Source: CAWCBH01 sp963793785 (GTDB lineage Bacteria > Actinomycetota > Thermoleophilia > Solirubrobacterales > 70-9). Taken from it: a stretch of 64,000 bases of DNA. Shown piece after piece: positions 1 to 8,109 of the stretch. The number at the start of each line of letters is the position of its first letter. The stretch's first letter is position 1. Below the pieces are notes generated by a model that saw only the letters and a program-made list of their open reading frames with translations, was not told the DNA's origin and ran no database searches. The stretch is from contig CAWCBH010000003.1 in assembly GCA_963793785.1 (NCBI GenBank), positions 2,217,949 through 2,281,948 of the forward strand, read 5' to 3'. A program made the translations under genes and the position numbers.

Positions 1-936
1 AAGCACGGGCATCTTGTCGCCGACCGCCTTGACGATCGGCGGGAGGGCGTCGAGCGACGCGATCGCCCCGTCGACCTGACGGCCGCCGTGGTTCGAGACG
101 ACGATGCCGTCGATCCTGTGCTTGACGGCAAGCCTGGCGTCGCGCGGGCTTTGGATCCCCTTCAGCAGGATCGGGCCGTCCCAATTCGCGCGGATCAGCG
201 GCAGCTGCTTCCAGCTCAGGCCGGGGTTCTGAAACTTGCCCGCGAACGCGATGCCGACCGGCACCGGGGCGACCTCTCCCGGCAGGGGCATCTCGCTTCG
301 GAAGACCGGGTCGCTCGTGTAGTTCGCAAGGCCCTTGTTTTCGAGGAAGGGCGAGTACCCGCGGTCAAGGTCGAGCGGCCGCCAGCCGAGCAGCGTCGTG
401 TCGAGCGTGATGACCAGGTGGGAGTAGCCGGCCGCCTTGGCACGGCGCAGAAATGACACGGCCAGCTCGTCGTCAGTGGGCCAGTAGAGCTGGTACCAGC
501 GCGAGCCGTCGCCGTTGGCTGCTGCCACGTCCTCCATCTTGTAGGAGGCCTGCGTCGAGTGGATGTAAGTCAGCTCGAGCGCCGCCGCCGCGCGGGCCGT
601 GACGAGGTCGCCCTTCGGATGGGCGAGCGTCTGCACCCCGACCGGCGCGAAGAGGACCGGCGCGGGCATGCGCGTCCCCAGGATGGTGGTGGAGAGATCG
701 GCCTTCGCCGGCCTGCGACCCCTGCGCCGCTTGATCTTCCAGCGCCGGAACGCCGCGGCGTTGGCACGCATGGTGTCCCTGTCCCCTGCCCCGGCGAGGA
801 TGTAGGCGAGGGCCTCGGGGTCCAGGACCTTGCGGGCCCGTCCCTCGAGCTTCGAGAGGTCGCGGGGGATGGTAGATGCGCCCCTGGCCTGCGCCACCGG
901 CTGGAGTGTGACAGGAGCCTCGCGGCGGAGCGGCAC
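1..936 (-). CDS. FMN-dependent alpha-hydroxy-acid oxidase (lactate oxidase/2-monooxygenase type), C-terminus cut by window edge
   Basis: Oxidises L-lactate or a related 2-hydroxy acid using FMN, in the cytosol. On the minus strand the frame reads PEALAYILAGAGDRDTMRAN, then MPAPVLFAPVGVQ, then RWYQLYWPTDDELA, and near the left edge the FMN/substrate signature VSNHGGRQVDG. The frame is open to base 1, so only the last part of the TIM barrel is missing. No ATG fits the N-terminus. GTG codons at 936 or 897 are the candidates, and an in-frame stop lies just upstream of 936. A tRNA-Arg gene sits directly upstream on the same strand. A paralogue lies at 10827-12002. The stretch after RRW (KIKRRRGRRPAK) is unusually basic for this family. 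Family assignment is secure; the exact substrate is not. Confidence 0.85.
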   Translation of the reverse strand, partial: MPLRREAPVTLQPVAQARGASTIPRDLSKLEGRARKVLDPEALAYILAGAGDRDTMRANAAAFRRWKIKRRRGRRPAKADLSTTILGTRMPAPVLFAPVGVQTLAHPKGDLVTARAAAALELTYIHSTQASYKMEDVAAANGDGSRWYQLYWPTDDELAVSFLRRAKAAGYSHLVITLDTTLLGWRPLDLDRGYSPFLENKGLANYTSDPVFRSEMPLPGEVAPVPVGIAFAGKFQNPGLSWKQLPLIRANWDGPILLKGIQSPRDARLAVKHRIDGIVVSNHGGRQVDGAIASLDALPPIVKAVGDKMPVL

Positions 937-973
937 TTGCGCAAGGCGCGCCGGCTGCCACGATCAAGCGAAG

Positions 974-1047
974 CGCGCCCGACAGGATTCGAACCTGTGA
1001 CCTTCGGTTTCGTAGACCGACGCTCTATCCAACTGAGCTACGGGCGC
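974..1047 (-). tRNA. tRNA-Arg (anticodon ACG)
   Basis: On the minus strand the sequence folds as a full cloverleaf. The acceptor stem GCGCCCG pairs with CGGGCGC, the D-arm begins GCTCAGTTGGATAGAGC, the anticodon loop is CTACGAA (ACG), and the T-arm is ACAGG-TTCGAAT-CCTGT. CCA is not encoded; position 974 is the discriminator base. Confidence 0.96.
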
Positions 1048-1121
1048 GAGGTCGGGCCGGGGCCCGCGGGAAGCGATTCTAGGGTGTAGCGGCGCCGCAG
1101 CGCCGGGCTAATCTCTCCGCT

Positions 1122-1433
1122 ATGACCGTCGTCGCCGACCTGAGGGGGCTGCCCGGAGCGGCTCTCGTCGAGCGCGGGCTGGCCGACCTCGAGACGGGGA
1201 TCGAATCGGCCGAGGCGCTGCTCGTCTCGGTCGGCGCGACAAGGCTCGATTCCCTGGGGATACGTGTCGTCAAGCCGATCGCCGATCCCGAGCGGCGCCT
1301 GTATGACCTGTTGGCCGGCTCCGATCCGGATTCGGCGCACTCCCGCTACAACGCCCTGGTGCGGCGGCTGGTCAGCTTCGAGCGGGCGCTGGCTTCGGGC
1401 CGCAGCGGTGATGCGCGAGCACGCGGACGCTGA
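1122..1433 (+). CDS. Small protein paired with a nucleotidyltransferase
   Basis: A 103-residue soluble protein with no membrane segment, rich in Leu, Arg, Ala and Glu and probably helical (for example ALVRRLVSFERAL near the C-terminus). I do not recognise its family. Its stop overlaps the start of the next gene by 23 bases, so the two are surely co-translated. The partner is a minimal nucleotidyltransferase. Small helical proteins coupled to such enzymes are often antitoxins or partners in toxin-antitoxin or abortive-infection modules. That role is inference from context only. Confidence 0.7.
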   Translation: MTVVADLRGLPGAALVERGLADLETGIESAEALLVSVGATRLDSLGIRVVKPIADPERRLYDLLAGSDPDSAHSRYNALVRRLVSFERALASGRSGDARARGR

Positions 1434-1932
1434 GCGGATCGGTCGGCTGGTCGAGGCGCTCGGCAAGCGGGTGCCGAGGGGAACTCGGGTCTACCTCGTC
1501 GGCGGAGCCACCGCGGTACTACTCGGCTGGCGCGAGTCGACCATCGACGTCGACTTGGTCCTGGTGCCGGAGAGCGACGAGGCGCTGCGGGCGATCGCCG
1601 AGCTCAAGGACGAGCTGCAAGTGAATGTCGAGCTGGCGTCCCCACTCGACTTCATCCCGGTGCCCGACGGCTGGGAGGAGCGGGGACGGTATGTGACCGA
1701 GAGCGGTGGGGTCAGCTTCTACCACTTCGACCTCGAGGCCCAAGCTCTCGCGAAGGCAGAGCGGGGACACGAGCAGGACCTCGTCGACATCGAGGCGATG
1801 CTCGCGTCGGGCTTGATCGAGGCAACTGAGATCCAGCGACGCTTCAAAGAGATCGAGCCCCAGCTTTACCGCTTCCCGGCGCTCGACGCCAACGCATTCC
1901 GGGCCTCGGTCCAGCGGCACTTCGGCATCTAG
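1411..1932 (+). CDS. Minimal nucleotidyltransferase (DUF6036/AbiEii-like)
   Basis: A 173-residue protein. The nucleotidyltransferase signature is visible: YLVGG at residues 28-32, an alanine/leucine helix, then DVDLVL with the metal-binding acids D46 and D48. No further catalytic domain follows, as in stand-alone enzymes of the DUF6036 or AbiEii type. I chose the ATG at 1411 because it begins just before the conserved domain and overlaps the upstream gene; a GTG at 1408 is equally possible. The target of nucleotidylation is unknown. Members of this superfamily act as toxins, antitoxins or tRNA-modifying enzymes. The gene is followed by a convergent pair of small membrane-protein genes. Confidence 0.8.
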   Translation: MREHADAERIGRLVEALGKRVPRGTRVYLVGGATAVLLGWRESTIDVDLVLVPESDEALRAIAELKDELQVNVELASPLDFIPVPDGWEERGRYVTESGGVSFYHFDLEAQALAKAERGHEQDLVDIEAMLASGLIEATEIQRRFKEIEPQLYRFPALDANAFRASVQRHFGI

Positions 1933-1999
1933 CAGCGCCCGCCCGATTGCGCCTCCTTTACGCCCGCACCCGCCGGTCGCCCGCGCGTGACGCAATCGC

Positions 2000-2155
2000 T
2001 CAGGGCCCGAGGTCCATCTCCGCCGTGCGGCCGGCACGGCGCTTGTCCTCTCGGTCGCGGATGTCCTCCTTGAAGCCGAAGTAGAGGATCCAGGTCACGG
2101 ACAGCACGATCGCCGTGACCAGAACCCCGGCGATGAAGATGCCCGGCTCGCTCAT
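2000..2155 (-). CDS. 51-residue single-span membrane protein
   Basis: Begins MSEPGIFIAGVL and has one strong hydrophobic segment (about residues 5-25), followed by a charged cytoplasmic tail (KEDIRDREDKRR). The start overlaps the stop of the upstream 59-residue gene as ATGA, so translation is coupled. A longer in-frame reading upstream exists, but it would run through the neighbouring gene. Function unknown. The architecture resembles small subunits of membrane complexes, but nothing specific can be claimed. Confidence 0.6.
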   Translation of the reverse strand: MSEPGIFIAGVLVTAIVLSVTWILYFGFKEDIRDREDKRRAGRTAEMDLGP

Positions 2156-2331
2156 CGCGGACCCCGTGTTGCGATCAGCAGGGCGCCGAGGCTGAGTATC
2201 GACGGCACCCATAGGCCCACAAAGAGCCCTTCTTCGCGATTGTCCGAGAACCACAGGATCACGGAGAGCAGGAACGAGATGCCGGCCGCGGCCAGATAGC
2301 CGTTGCGGGCGAGGGCGACTCTGTCCTTCAT
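2152..2331 (-). CDS. 59-residue membrane protein
   Basis: Begins MKDRVALARNGYLAAAG, with two hydrophobic stretches: about residues 10-27, then about 36-54 after the polar SDNREEG turn. A strong ribosome binding site (AGGAGG with a further AAAGGAG) lies upstream at about 2338-2362. The stop overlaps the next start (ATGA). The gene lies about 90 bases downstream of pyruvate kinase on the same strand and could be read through from it. Function unknown. Confidence 0.6.
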   Translation of the reverse strand: MKDRVALARNGYLAAAGISFLLSVILWFSDNREEGLFVGLWVPSILSLGALLIATRGPR

Positions 2332-2420
2332 TGGCTGAGCTCCTTTTCCGTTGTCCTCCTAGGTACGCATGCGGCCGTCGTTCGGCCGAGCGATCTCAGG
2401 GAGCGACGCCCGCAAGGCGC

Positions 2421-3875
2421 TCAGGGGACCCGGTGGACTTCGAACAGGTTCGTGCCCAGCTCCTGGTCGGGCAGTCCGGCGACGATCGCGACCAGGTCGC
2501 CGGAGCGGACGAAGCCCTCGCGGTGCGCGACCGAGGCGCAGTCGTGGAGCAGGTCGCGGATTTCGCCCATCTCGTCGCCGAGGCTGGCGCTGACCCCGAA
2601 CAGGAGGTTCATCCGGCGCACGGTCTCGATCCGCGGCGAGAGCGCCAGCACCGGCACCTGCGGCCGGTGGGCGGAGACGAGGCGGGCGGTGCGACCGCTG
2701 CGGGTCGGGACGATCAGCGCCGCCAGCCCGAGCCGGTAGACCGAGGCGACGGCGCTCTGGGCGACCGAGTCGGCGACGTCCTGGGTCACCTGCTCGGTAC
2801 GGCCGAACAGCCAGTCGTCGTAGGGGAGGTCGGGCTCGGTCTCGCGGGCGATCCGGTCCATCACCCGCACCGCCTCGATCGGGTGCTGGCCGACGGCGGT
2901 CTCCTCGGAGAGCATCACCGCGTCGGAGCCGTCGTAGATCGCGTTGGCGACGTCGGTCACCTCGGCGCGGGTCGGCCGCTTGGAGGTCACCATCGAGGCA
3001 AGCATCTGGGTCGCGGTGATCGCCGGCTTGGAGGCCTTGCCGGCCTTGCGGATCAGGGCCTTCTGGACCACCGGCACCCGCGACAGCGGCAGCTCGATGC
3101 CGAGGTCTCCGCGCGCGACCATGATCCCGCCGGTCGCGGCGCGGATGATCTCCTCGGCGTTCTCGGCCGCTTGGGGCTTCTCGATCTTCGCGATCAGCGG
3201 AATGTCGGAGTCCAGCGAACGCAGCCGCTCCTGCACCAGCTCGAGGTCGGCGGCGCGGCGCACGAATGAGACCGCGAGCAGATCCGCCCCGTTGCTGACC
3301 GCGAAGTCGACCCATTCGAGGTCGGTGTCGGCGATCGCCGGCAGCCCGGTGTCGGCGCCGGGCAGGTTCATCCCCTTGTGGGAGGAGAGCGCTCCGCCGA
3401 CCTCGACCTCGGCCTCGACCCCCTCCTTCTCGGAGCTGAGCACCCGCAGGCGGATCGACCCGTCGGCGAGGTAGACCAGCTCGTCGGGCTTCAGCGCCGA
3501 CGACATCTGCGGCCAGGAGACCGGGATCGTGTCCTCGTCGCCCTCGGTCGCGCTGGGCGAGAGGGTCACGTGGCTGCCTGTGTCCAGCTCGACGACGTCG
3601 CCGCGCATCTCCCCGACCCGCAGCTTCGGGCCCGGCAGATCTCCGAGCACCGCCACCTCGCGCCCCGCCTGCTCGGCGGCGCCGCGGATCGCCTCGACCG
3701 TGCGAGCGTGGCGAGCCTGGTCGGCGTGGGAGAAGTTGAGCCGCAGGACATCGGCCCCGGCCTCGATCAACTGCACCAGGACCTCGGGGTCCCAGGTGGC
3801 CGGGCCGACGGTGGCGACGATCTTGGTCCGCCGCCGGCTGCTGCGGGGCTCGTCCCCGTCTTCGCTTCGCTGCAT
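2421..3875 (-). CDS. pyk: Pyruvate kinase
   Basis: Converts phosphoenolpyruvate and ADP to pyruvate and ATP at the end of glycolysis. The 484 residues match the usual length. Visible landmarks in order are TKIVATVGPAT at the start of the barrel, RLNFSHA, the B domain, IAKIEKPQA, VARGDLGIELP with the metal-binding Glu/Asp, ITATQMLASM, and SDAVMLSEETAVG. A C-terminal regulatory domain follows. The N-terminal extension MQRSEDGDEPRSSRRR is short and charged. The frame is intact, unlike many neighbours. Two tiny membrane-protein genes follow on the same strand. Confidence 0.97.
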   Translation of the reverse strand: MQRSEDGDEPRSSRRRTKIVATVGPATWDPEVLVQLIEAGADVLRLNFSHADQARHARTVEAIRGAAEQAGREVAVLGDLPGPKLRVGEMRGDVVELDTGSHVTLSPSATEGDEDTIPVSWPQMSSALKPDELVYLADGSIRLRVLSSEKEGVEAEVEVGGALSSHKGMNLPGADTGLPAIADTDLEWVDFAVSNGADLLAVSFVRRAADLELVQERLRSLDSDIPLIAKIEKPQAAENAEEIIRAATGGIMVARGDLGIELPLSRVPVVQKALIRKAGKASKPAITATQMLASMVTSKRPTRAEVTDVANAIYDGSDAVMLSEETAVGQHPIEAVRVMDRIARETEPDLPYDDWLFGRTEQVTQDVADSVAQSAVASVYRLGLAALIVPTRSGRTARLVSAHRPQVPVLALSPRIETVRRMNLLFGVSASLGDEMGEIRDLLHDCASVAHREGFVRSGDLVAIVAGLPDQELGTNLFEVHRVP

Positions 3876-3903
3876 GGCCTGACTGTAGGCGAGCCGTCCG
3901 CCG

Positions 3904-4569
3904 CTAGCTCAGCACGAAGTCGAAGCCGGCGCGCACGGCCTCGCCGGTGCGGCGCCGGATCCGCATCAGCAGGACCGGGTCGAAGAGCCCATCCTGGTCG
4001 TTTCGCTCCGCGCCGGGAAAGTAGAGCTGCGTGGTCAGCACCTCCCCTCCCTGCCGCTGCGCCTTCACATGCAGGTGGCGGGTGCGGCCCGGGTAGAAGC
4101 CCGGCACGACGGTGGTGAGACGGTAGCGGCCGTCGGTGTCGCTGCGCTGGTGGCCGCGAAGGCGAAAGCCGCTGGTGTCATAGCGCCCGCGGCCGTCGGC
4201 CTGCCAGAAGTCGAGCAGCACGCCGGACAGCGGCCGGCAGTCGGTCGAGAGGACCCGGCCGCCCAGCACCAGGACTGCCCCGGCCACGCCGTCCTCGAGC
4301 AGGTCCGTGCGCTGCGGCGAGTCGGGGCTGAAGAACGGCCCTTCGGTCTGCTCGGCGGTCGGCCCGTCCGCACAGGAGGGGGTGGGTTGCAGGCGCCGCC
4401 CGCCGCCGGCGGCCCGGCGCTGGTCGCCGCCGCCGTCTTGATCGTCTCCCAGCAGGCTGTCGAGCCCGATCCCCGCCGCGGCGACCGCCGGCACGGCGGC
4501 CAGCGCCAGCGCCTCGCGCCGGGTCAGCCCCGACTGCGGCTCGGGGGGTCGATCGGGCACGCCCGCCAC
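3904..4569 (-). CDS. Secreted intradiol ring-cleavage dioxygenase-like protein
   Basis: 221 residues. The N-terminus has a twin-arginine style signal (LTRREALALAAVPAVAAAG), so export through Tat is likely. The rest fits the intradiol (protocatechuate/catechol dioxygenase) beta-sandwich: TEGPFF, LLDFWQADGRGRYD with one iron-ligand Tyr, and FYPGRTRHLHVK with the second Tyr and the two His ligands. Such enzymes cleave catechol rings with non-haem Fe(III). No other aromatic-degradation gene is next to it, so the substrate is unknown. It is divergent from the acyltransferase gene at 4599. Confidence 0.85.
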   Translation of the reverse strand: MAGVPDRPPEPQSGLTRREALALAAVPAVAAAGIGLDSLLGDDQDGGGDQRRAAGGGRRLQPTPSCADGPTAEQTEGPFFSPDSPQRTDLLEDGVAGAVLVLGGRVLSTDCRPLSGVLLDFWQADGRGRYDTSGFRLRGHQRSDTDGRYRLTTVVPGFYPGRTRHLHVKAQRQGGEVLTTQLYFPGAERNDQDGLFDPVLLMRIRRRTGEAVRAGFDFVLS

Positions 4570-4598
4570 TCTACGCGCGGGCGGATACGCTCGCCCGA

Positions 4599-5973
4599 GT
4601 GGAGCGGCTCTCGGCGTCCGACATGTCCTCGCTGCTCGCCGAGCGTGGGCCGATCCACGTCCACGTCGGCGGAACGATGCTGATGGAGGGAGACCCGCCC
4701 GGCCTCGAGGAGCTGCTGGGGCACGTCGACTCGCGCCTGCATCTGGTGCCGCGGTTTCGCCAGCGGGTCACCGAGGCGCCGATGCGCCTCTCCAACCCTT
4801 CCTGGACCGACGACCCGCGTTTTGACCTCGGCTGGCATGTCCGCCACGCGGCGATTCCGGCCCCCGGCTCGCGCGAGCAGCTGCGCGCGCTTGTCGGGCG
4901 AATCATGTCGGAGCCGCTAGACCTCAGCCGCCCGCTCTGGCAGCTCTACCTGATCGAGGGGCTCGAGGACGGCGGCCACGCCTATCTCTCGAAGACCCAC
5001 CACGCCCTCGTCGACGGGGTCTCGGCGATCGACGTCGGCACGATCCTGCTCGACCCGAGCCCGGAGGGCTCCGAGGTGCCCGGGCCCGACGAGCCCTGGG
5101 AGGCCGACCAGACGAGCCCGGCGATGCTGTTCGTCCGCGATGCCACCGACAGGATCCGCCGCCCCGTCGGCGCTGCCCGCAAGGCTGCACGCGGCGCCCT
5201 GACGATGCCGCGGGAGACGGCCGGGCGGGTGATGAGGACCGCCGAGGGATTCGCCGGGCTGGCGGCGGGGGGACCGAGCGCACCGCATACCGCGCTCAAC
5301 GTCGAGATCGGGCGCGACCGCCGGGTCGCCTGGGTCCCCGGCGAGCTGCAGGCGATCAAGGACGCGCGCACCGTCGAGGAGGCGACTGTCAACGACGTCA
5401 TCCTCTCCGTCGCCGCCGGCGCCCTGCGGGCGCTTCCTGGCCGCACGGGGCGACGTGGTTCCCGACAACCTCGTCGCGCTGGTCCCGGTCAGCATCCGGC
5501 GCCCCGACGAGGAGCTCGAGCTGGGCAACCGGATCACGACGATCTTCGTCCGCCTGCCGGTCGGCAGCCAGGACCCGCGGGCGCGCCTGGAGGCAGTCCG
5601 CGCCGAGACCGCGAAGCTGAAGCAGTCCGAGCAGGCGCGGGCAGCCTCGCTGATCATCGAGGCCACGGGCTGGGTCCCGCCGACGATCAACCGGGTCCTC
5701 GCCGACGCGATGTCGCGGCCGCTGACCTGGAACCTGGTCGTATCCAACGTCCCCGGGCCCCAGCAGCCGTTCTATCTGCTCGGGCGGCGGCTGGCCGAGG
5801 TCTACCCCTTCGTGCCGCTCTCGCCCCAGGGACACGCGCTCTCGGTCGGGGTCGTCAGCTATGACGGCGGCGTCTTCTTCGGGCTGGTCGGCGATCGCGA
5901 CGCGCTGGCCGACCTGGCCCTGCTGGCCGAAGCCTTCGAGGGCTCGCTGGCCGAGCAGACCGCTACTGCCTGA
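4599..5973 (+). CDS. Wax ester synthase/diacylglycerol acyltransferase (WS/DGAT), one frameshift
   Basis: Makes wax esters or triacylglycerols from acyl-CoA. The active-site motif HHALVDG is at residues 134-140. The N-terminal half continues to about 5430, and the C-terminal half (VVPDNLVALVPVSIRRPDEE, then VSNVPGPQQPFYLLG) is one frame away. Near 5435 the bases read GCGCTTCCTGG where GCGTTCCTGG would keep the frame, so a single extra base is the simplest cause. Without it the protein would be about 457 residues, normal for the family. The stop overlaps the 3' end of the convergent L,D-transpeptidase gene by 11 bases. Storage-lipid synthesis of this type is common in actinobacteria. Confidence 0.88.
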
Positions 5974-6775
5974 CGAAGACCGGCGTCCCCAGCGGCAGGC
6001 GGTCGAAAAGGAAGCGCATCGTCTCGTCGGTCGCCCGCAGGCAGCCGCTCGAGGCAGCCTCGCCGACCGGACCGGGGGTGCCGTGGATCGCGATCCGATC
6101 GCCGCCCAGCCAACCCGGTGGCAGCTTCGGCTGGTGGCCGTTCAGCGCCAGCGCGCAGCAACCGTAGTAGGGGCTCTGGTCGAAGTTGATCGCGTCGGTC
6201 ACGGCAAAGCGGCCGACCGGGGTCTCGTGGCCCGGCGCCCCGATCGAGACCGGAAAAGCCGCCACCTGCCTACTCCCGTAGCGCAGCGACAGCCGCAGCC
6301 GCGAGAGGTCGACCCCGATCGAGTACTTGGTCCAGTAAACGCTCATCCGGGCCGGGTCCAGGCGCAGCCAGCCGATCCTGCGGTTGGCGAGCTTCGCTGT
6401 CAGCACGCCCAGCCAGCCGGGTCGCCGCTTGACAACGCCGAGCACGATCTCGGATCCGAACTCGGTCCGCGGGCCGACCGTGCGGATCACACGGCCGTTC
6501 GGCGCGGCGTGCAGCGGCGCCGACTGACCGCGACGGAGGCGGACGATCGCAAAGCTGGGGCCGTTGACCGGTTTCGTGTCCAGGCTGGGCACCGGGCCGG
6601 TCCTCGCCGCGTCTCGCGAAGGCGGCGCCGGCTTTGGGTTGCCCCGCGCGGGGGCGCTCGCTGCGGTCGCGGGCACCGACTTGCTCTCCTCTCCGGTCAG
6701 CAGGAGCACTCCCACCGCCGCCAGCGCCAGGCAGCAGAGCAGCGCAACCCCGGATGTCATTCGACGCCGGCTCAT
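5963..6775 (-). CDS. L,D-transpeptidase (YkuD domain), membrane-anchored
   Basis: Forms 3-3 cross-links in peptidoglycan outside the membrane. 270 residues. The N-terminal segment GVALLCCLALAAVGVLLL is a signal anchor, followed by a Pro/Ala-rich linker and an SH3-like region (about residues 75-140). The YkuD catalytic domain begins near YWTKYSIGVDLSRLRLSL. The catalytic motif is IHGTPG followed by SSGCLRA, with the nucleophile Cys near residue 241. A tRNA-Ser gene lies immediately upstream. Frame intact. Confidence 0.93.
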   Translation of the reverse strand: MSRRRMTSGVALLCCLALAAVGVLLLTGEESKSVPATAASAPARGNPKPAPPSRDAARTGPVPSLDTKPVNGPSFAIVRLRRGQSAPLHAAPNGRVIRTVGPRTEFGSEIVLGVVKRRPGWLGVLTAKLANRRIGWLRLDPARMSVYWTKYSIGVDLSRLRLSLRYGSRQVAAFPVSIGAPGHETPVGRFAVTDAINFDQSPYYGCCALALNGHQPKLPPGWLGGDRIAIHGTPGPVGEAASSGCLRATDETMRFLFDRLPLGTPVFVRQ

Positions 6776-6780
6776 CGAAA

Positions 6781-6869
6781 CGGAGAGGGAGGGATTCGAA
6801 CCCTCGAGAGAGCTTGCGCCCCCTACTCGCTTAGCAGGCGAGTGCCTTCAGCCACTCGGCCACCTCTCC
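6781..6869 (-). tRNA. tRNA-Ser (anticodon GCT)
   Basis: Minus-strand cloverleaf with a long variable arm typical of Ser. The acceptor stem GGAGAGG pairs with CCTCTCC, the D-arm reads GCCGAGTGGCTGAAGGC, the anticodon loop is CTGCTAA (GCT), the variable stem is about 18 bases, and the T-arm is GAGGG-TTCGAAT-CCCTC. It lies directly upstream of the L,D-transpeptidase gene. Confidence 0.96.
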
Positions 6870-6896
6870 GCGGGCGCCCGATTGTACGCTCGCGGC

Positions 6897-8099
6897 ATGC
6901 AGCAATCCCACCAGCGATACGAGGAGATCTTCGCCGAGGTGGAGGCGCCGTTCGCCTTCGTCGACCTCGATGCGATGTGGTCAAACGGCGCCGACATGCT
7001 GCGCCGCGCGGCCGCCAAGCCGATCCGGGTCGCGTCGAAGTCGGTCCGCTGCCGGCCGCTGCTGGAGCGGATCCTCGCCCGCGACGAGCGCTTCCGCGGC
7101 CTGCTCACGTTCACGCTGCCGGAGACGCTGTGGCTGGCCGAGCAGGGGTTCGAGGACCTGCTGCTCGCCTACCCGACCGCCGATCGCGGGGCGCTGGCGG
7201 AGCTGGCGGTGCGCAGCGTCGCCAATCCGGAGGCCTCGCCGATCGTGATGGTCGACTCGGTCGAGCACCTGGAGATGATCGAGTCGGTGCTCGGCGCCGG
7301 GCGCGGCCCCGGTGCGGGTCTGCATCGACGTCGACGCCGGCTGGTGGGCGCTCGGGGGCCGGATCAAGGTCGGGCCCAAGCGGTCTCCGGTCCACACTGC
7401 CGAGCAGGCCGTGGCGCTGGCCCGAGAGATCGAGCGCCGCCCGCAGCTGAAGCTGGTCGGCGCTGATGGCCTACGAGGGGCAGATCGCCGGCGTCGGCGA
7501 CCGGCCGCCGGCAAGCGCCTGCGCGGCGCCGCGATCCGCCTCATGCAGCGCCGCTCGGCGGCGGAGCTGCGCGGGCGCCGGGCGGCGATCGTCGCCGCCG
7601 TGCGGGAGGTGGCCGAGATCGAGCTCGTCAACGGCGGCGGCACCGGCAGCATCGACGGCACCGCCGCCGAGGAGGCGGTCACCGAGGTCGCCGCCGGCTC
7701 GGGCTTCTACGCGCCGGTCCTGTTCGACTACTACGAGCGGCTTTCACCTCACTCCGGCAGCCGGCTTCGCGCTGCCGATCGTGCGGCGGCCCGGGCCCAG
7801 GGGTGGCGACGGCGCTCGGCGGCGGGTACCTGGCCTCGGGAAGCGGCGACGCGGTGCGGCTGCCGACCCCGTGGCTGCCGCCGGGGCTGGAGCTCGATCC
7901 CGAGGAGGGCGCCGGCGAGGTGCAGACGCCGCTGATCGGCGCCGCCGCCGATGCGCTGGCGATCGGCGACCGGGCCTACTTTCGCCACACCAAGGCGGGT
8001 GAGCTGTGCGAGCGCTTCGCCTCCCTGCTGCTGGTCGAGGACGGCGAGATCGTCGACGAGGTGCCGACCTACCGCGGCGAGGGCAAGACGTTCCTCTAG
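6897..8099 (+). CDS. PLP-dependent amino-acid deaminase/aldolase-like protein (D-threonine aldolase / D-serine dehydratase fold), several frameshifts
   Basis: Begins MQQSHQRYEE, followed by an alanine-racemase-type N-terminal barrel: AFVDLDAMWSN, then RVASKSVRCRPLL, where the Lys should hold pyridoxal phosphate. Later pieces in other frames fit the same protein: CIDVDAGWWALGG, AYEGQIAG, ELVNGGGTGSID, LFDYYERL, LPIVRRPGP, and the C-terminal metal-binding domain (VRLPTPWLPPGLELDPEEG, VEDGEIVDEVPTYRGEG). Frame changes are needed near 7305, 7465, 7495, 7740 and 7790. The full-length order of conserved pieces argues for sequence errors rather than decay. The substrate is not determined. Confidence 0.78.
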
Positions 8100-8109
8100 C
8101 GCGAGGTCA

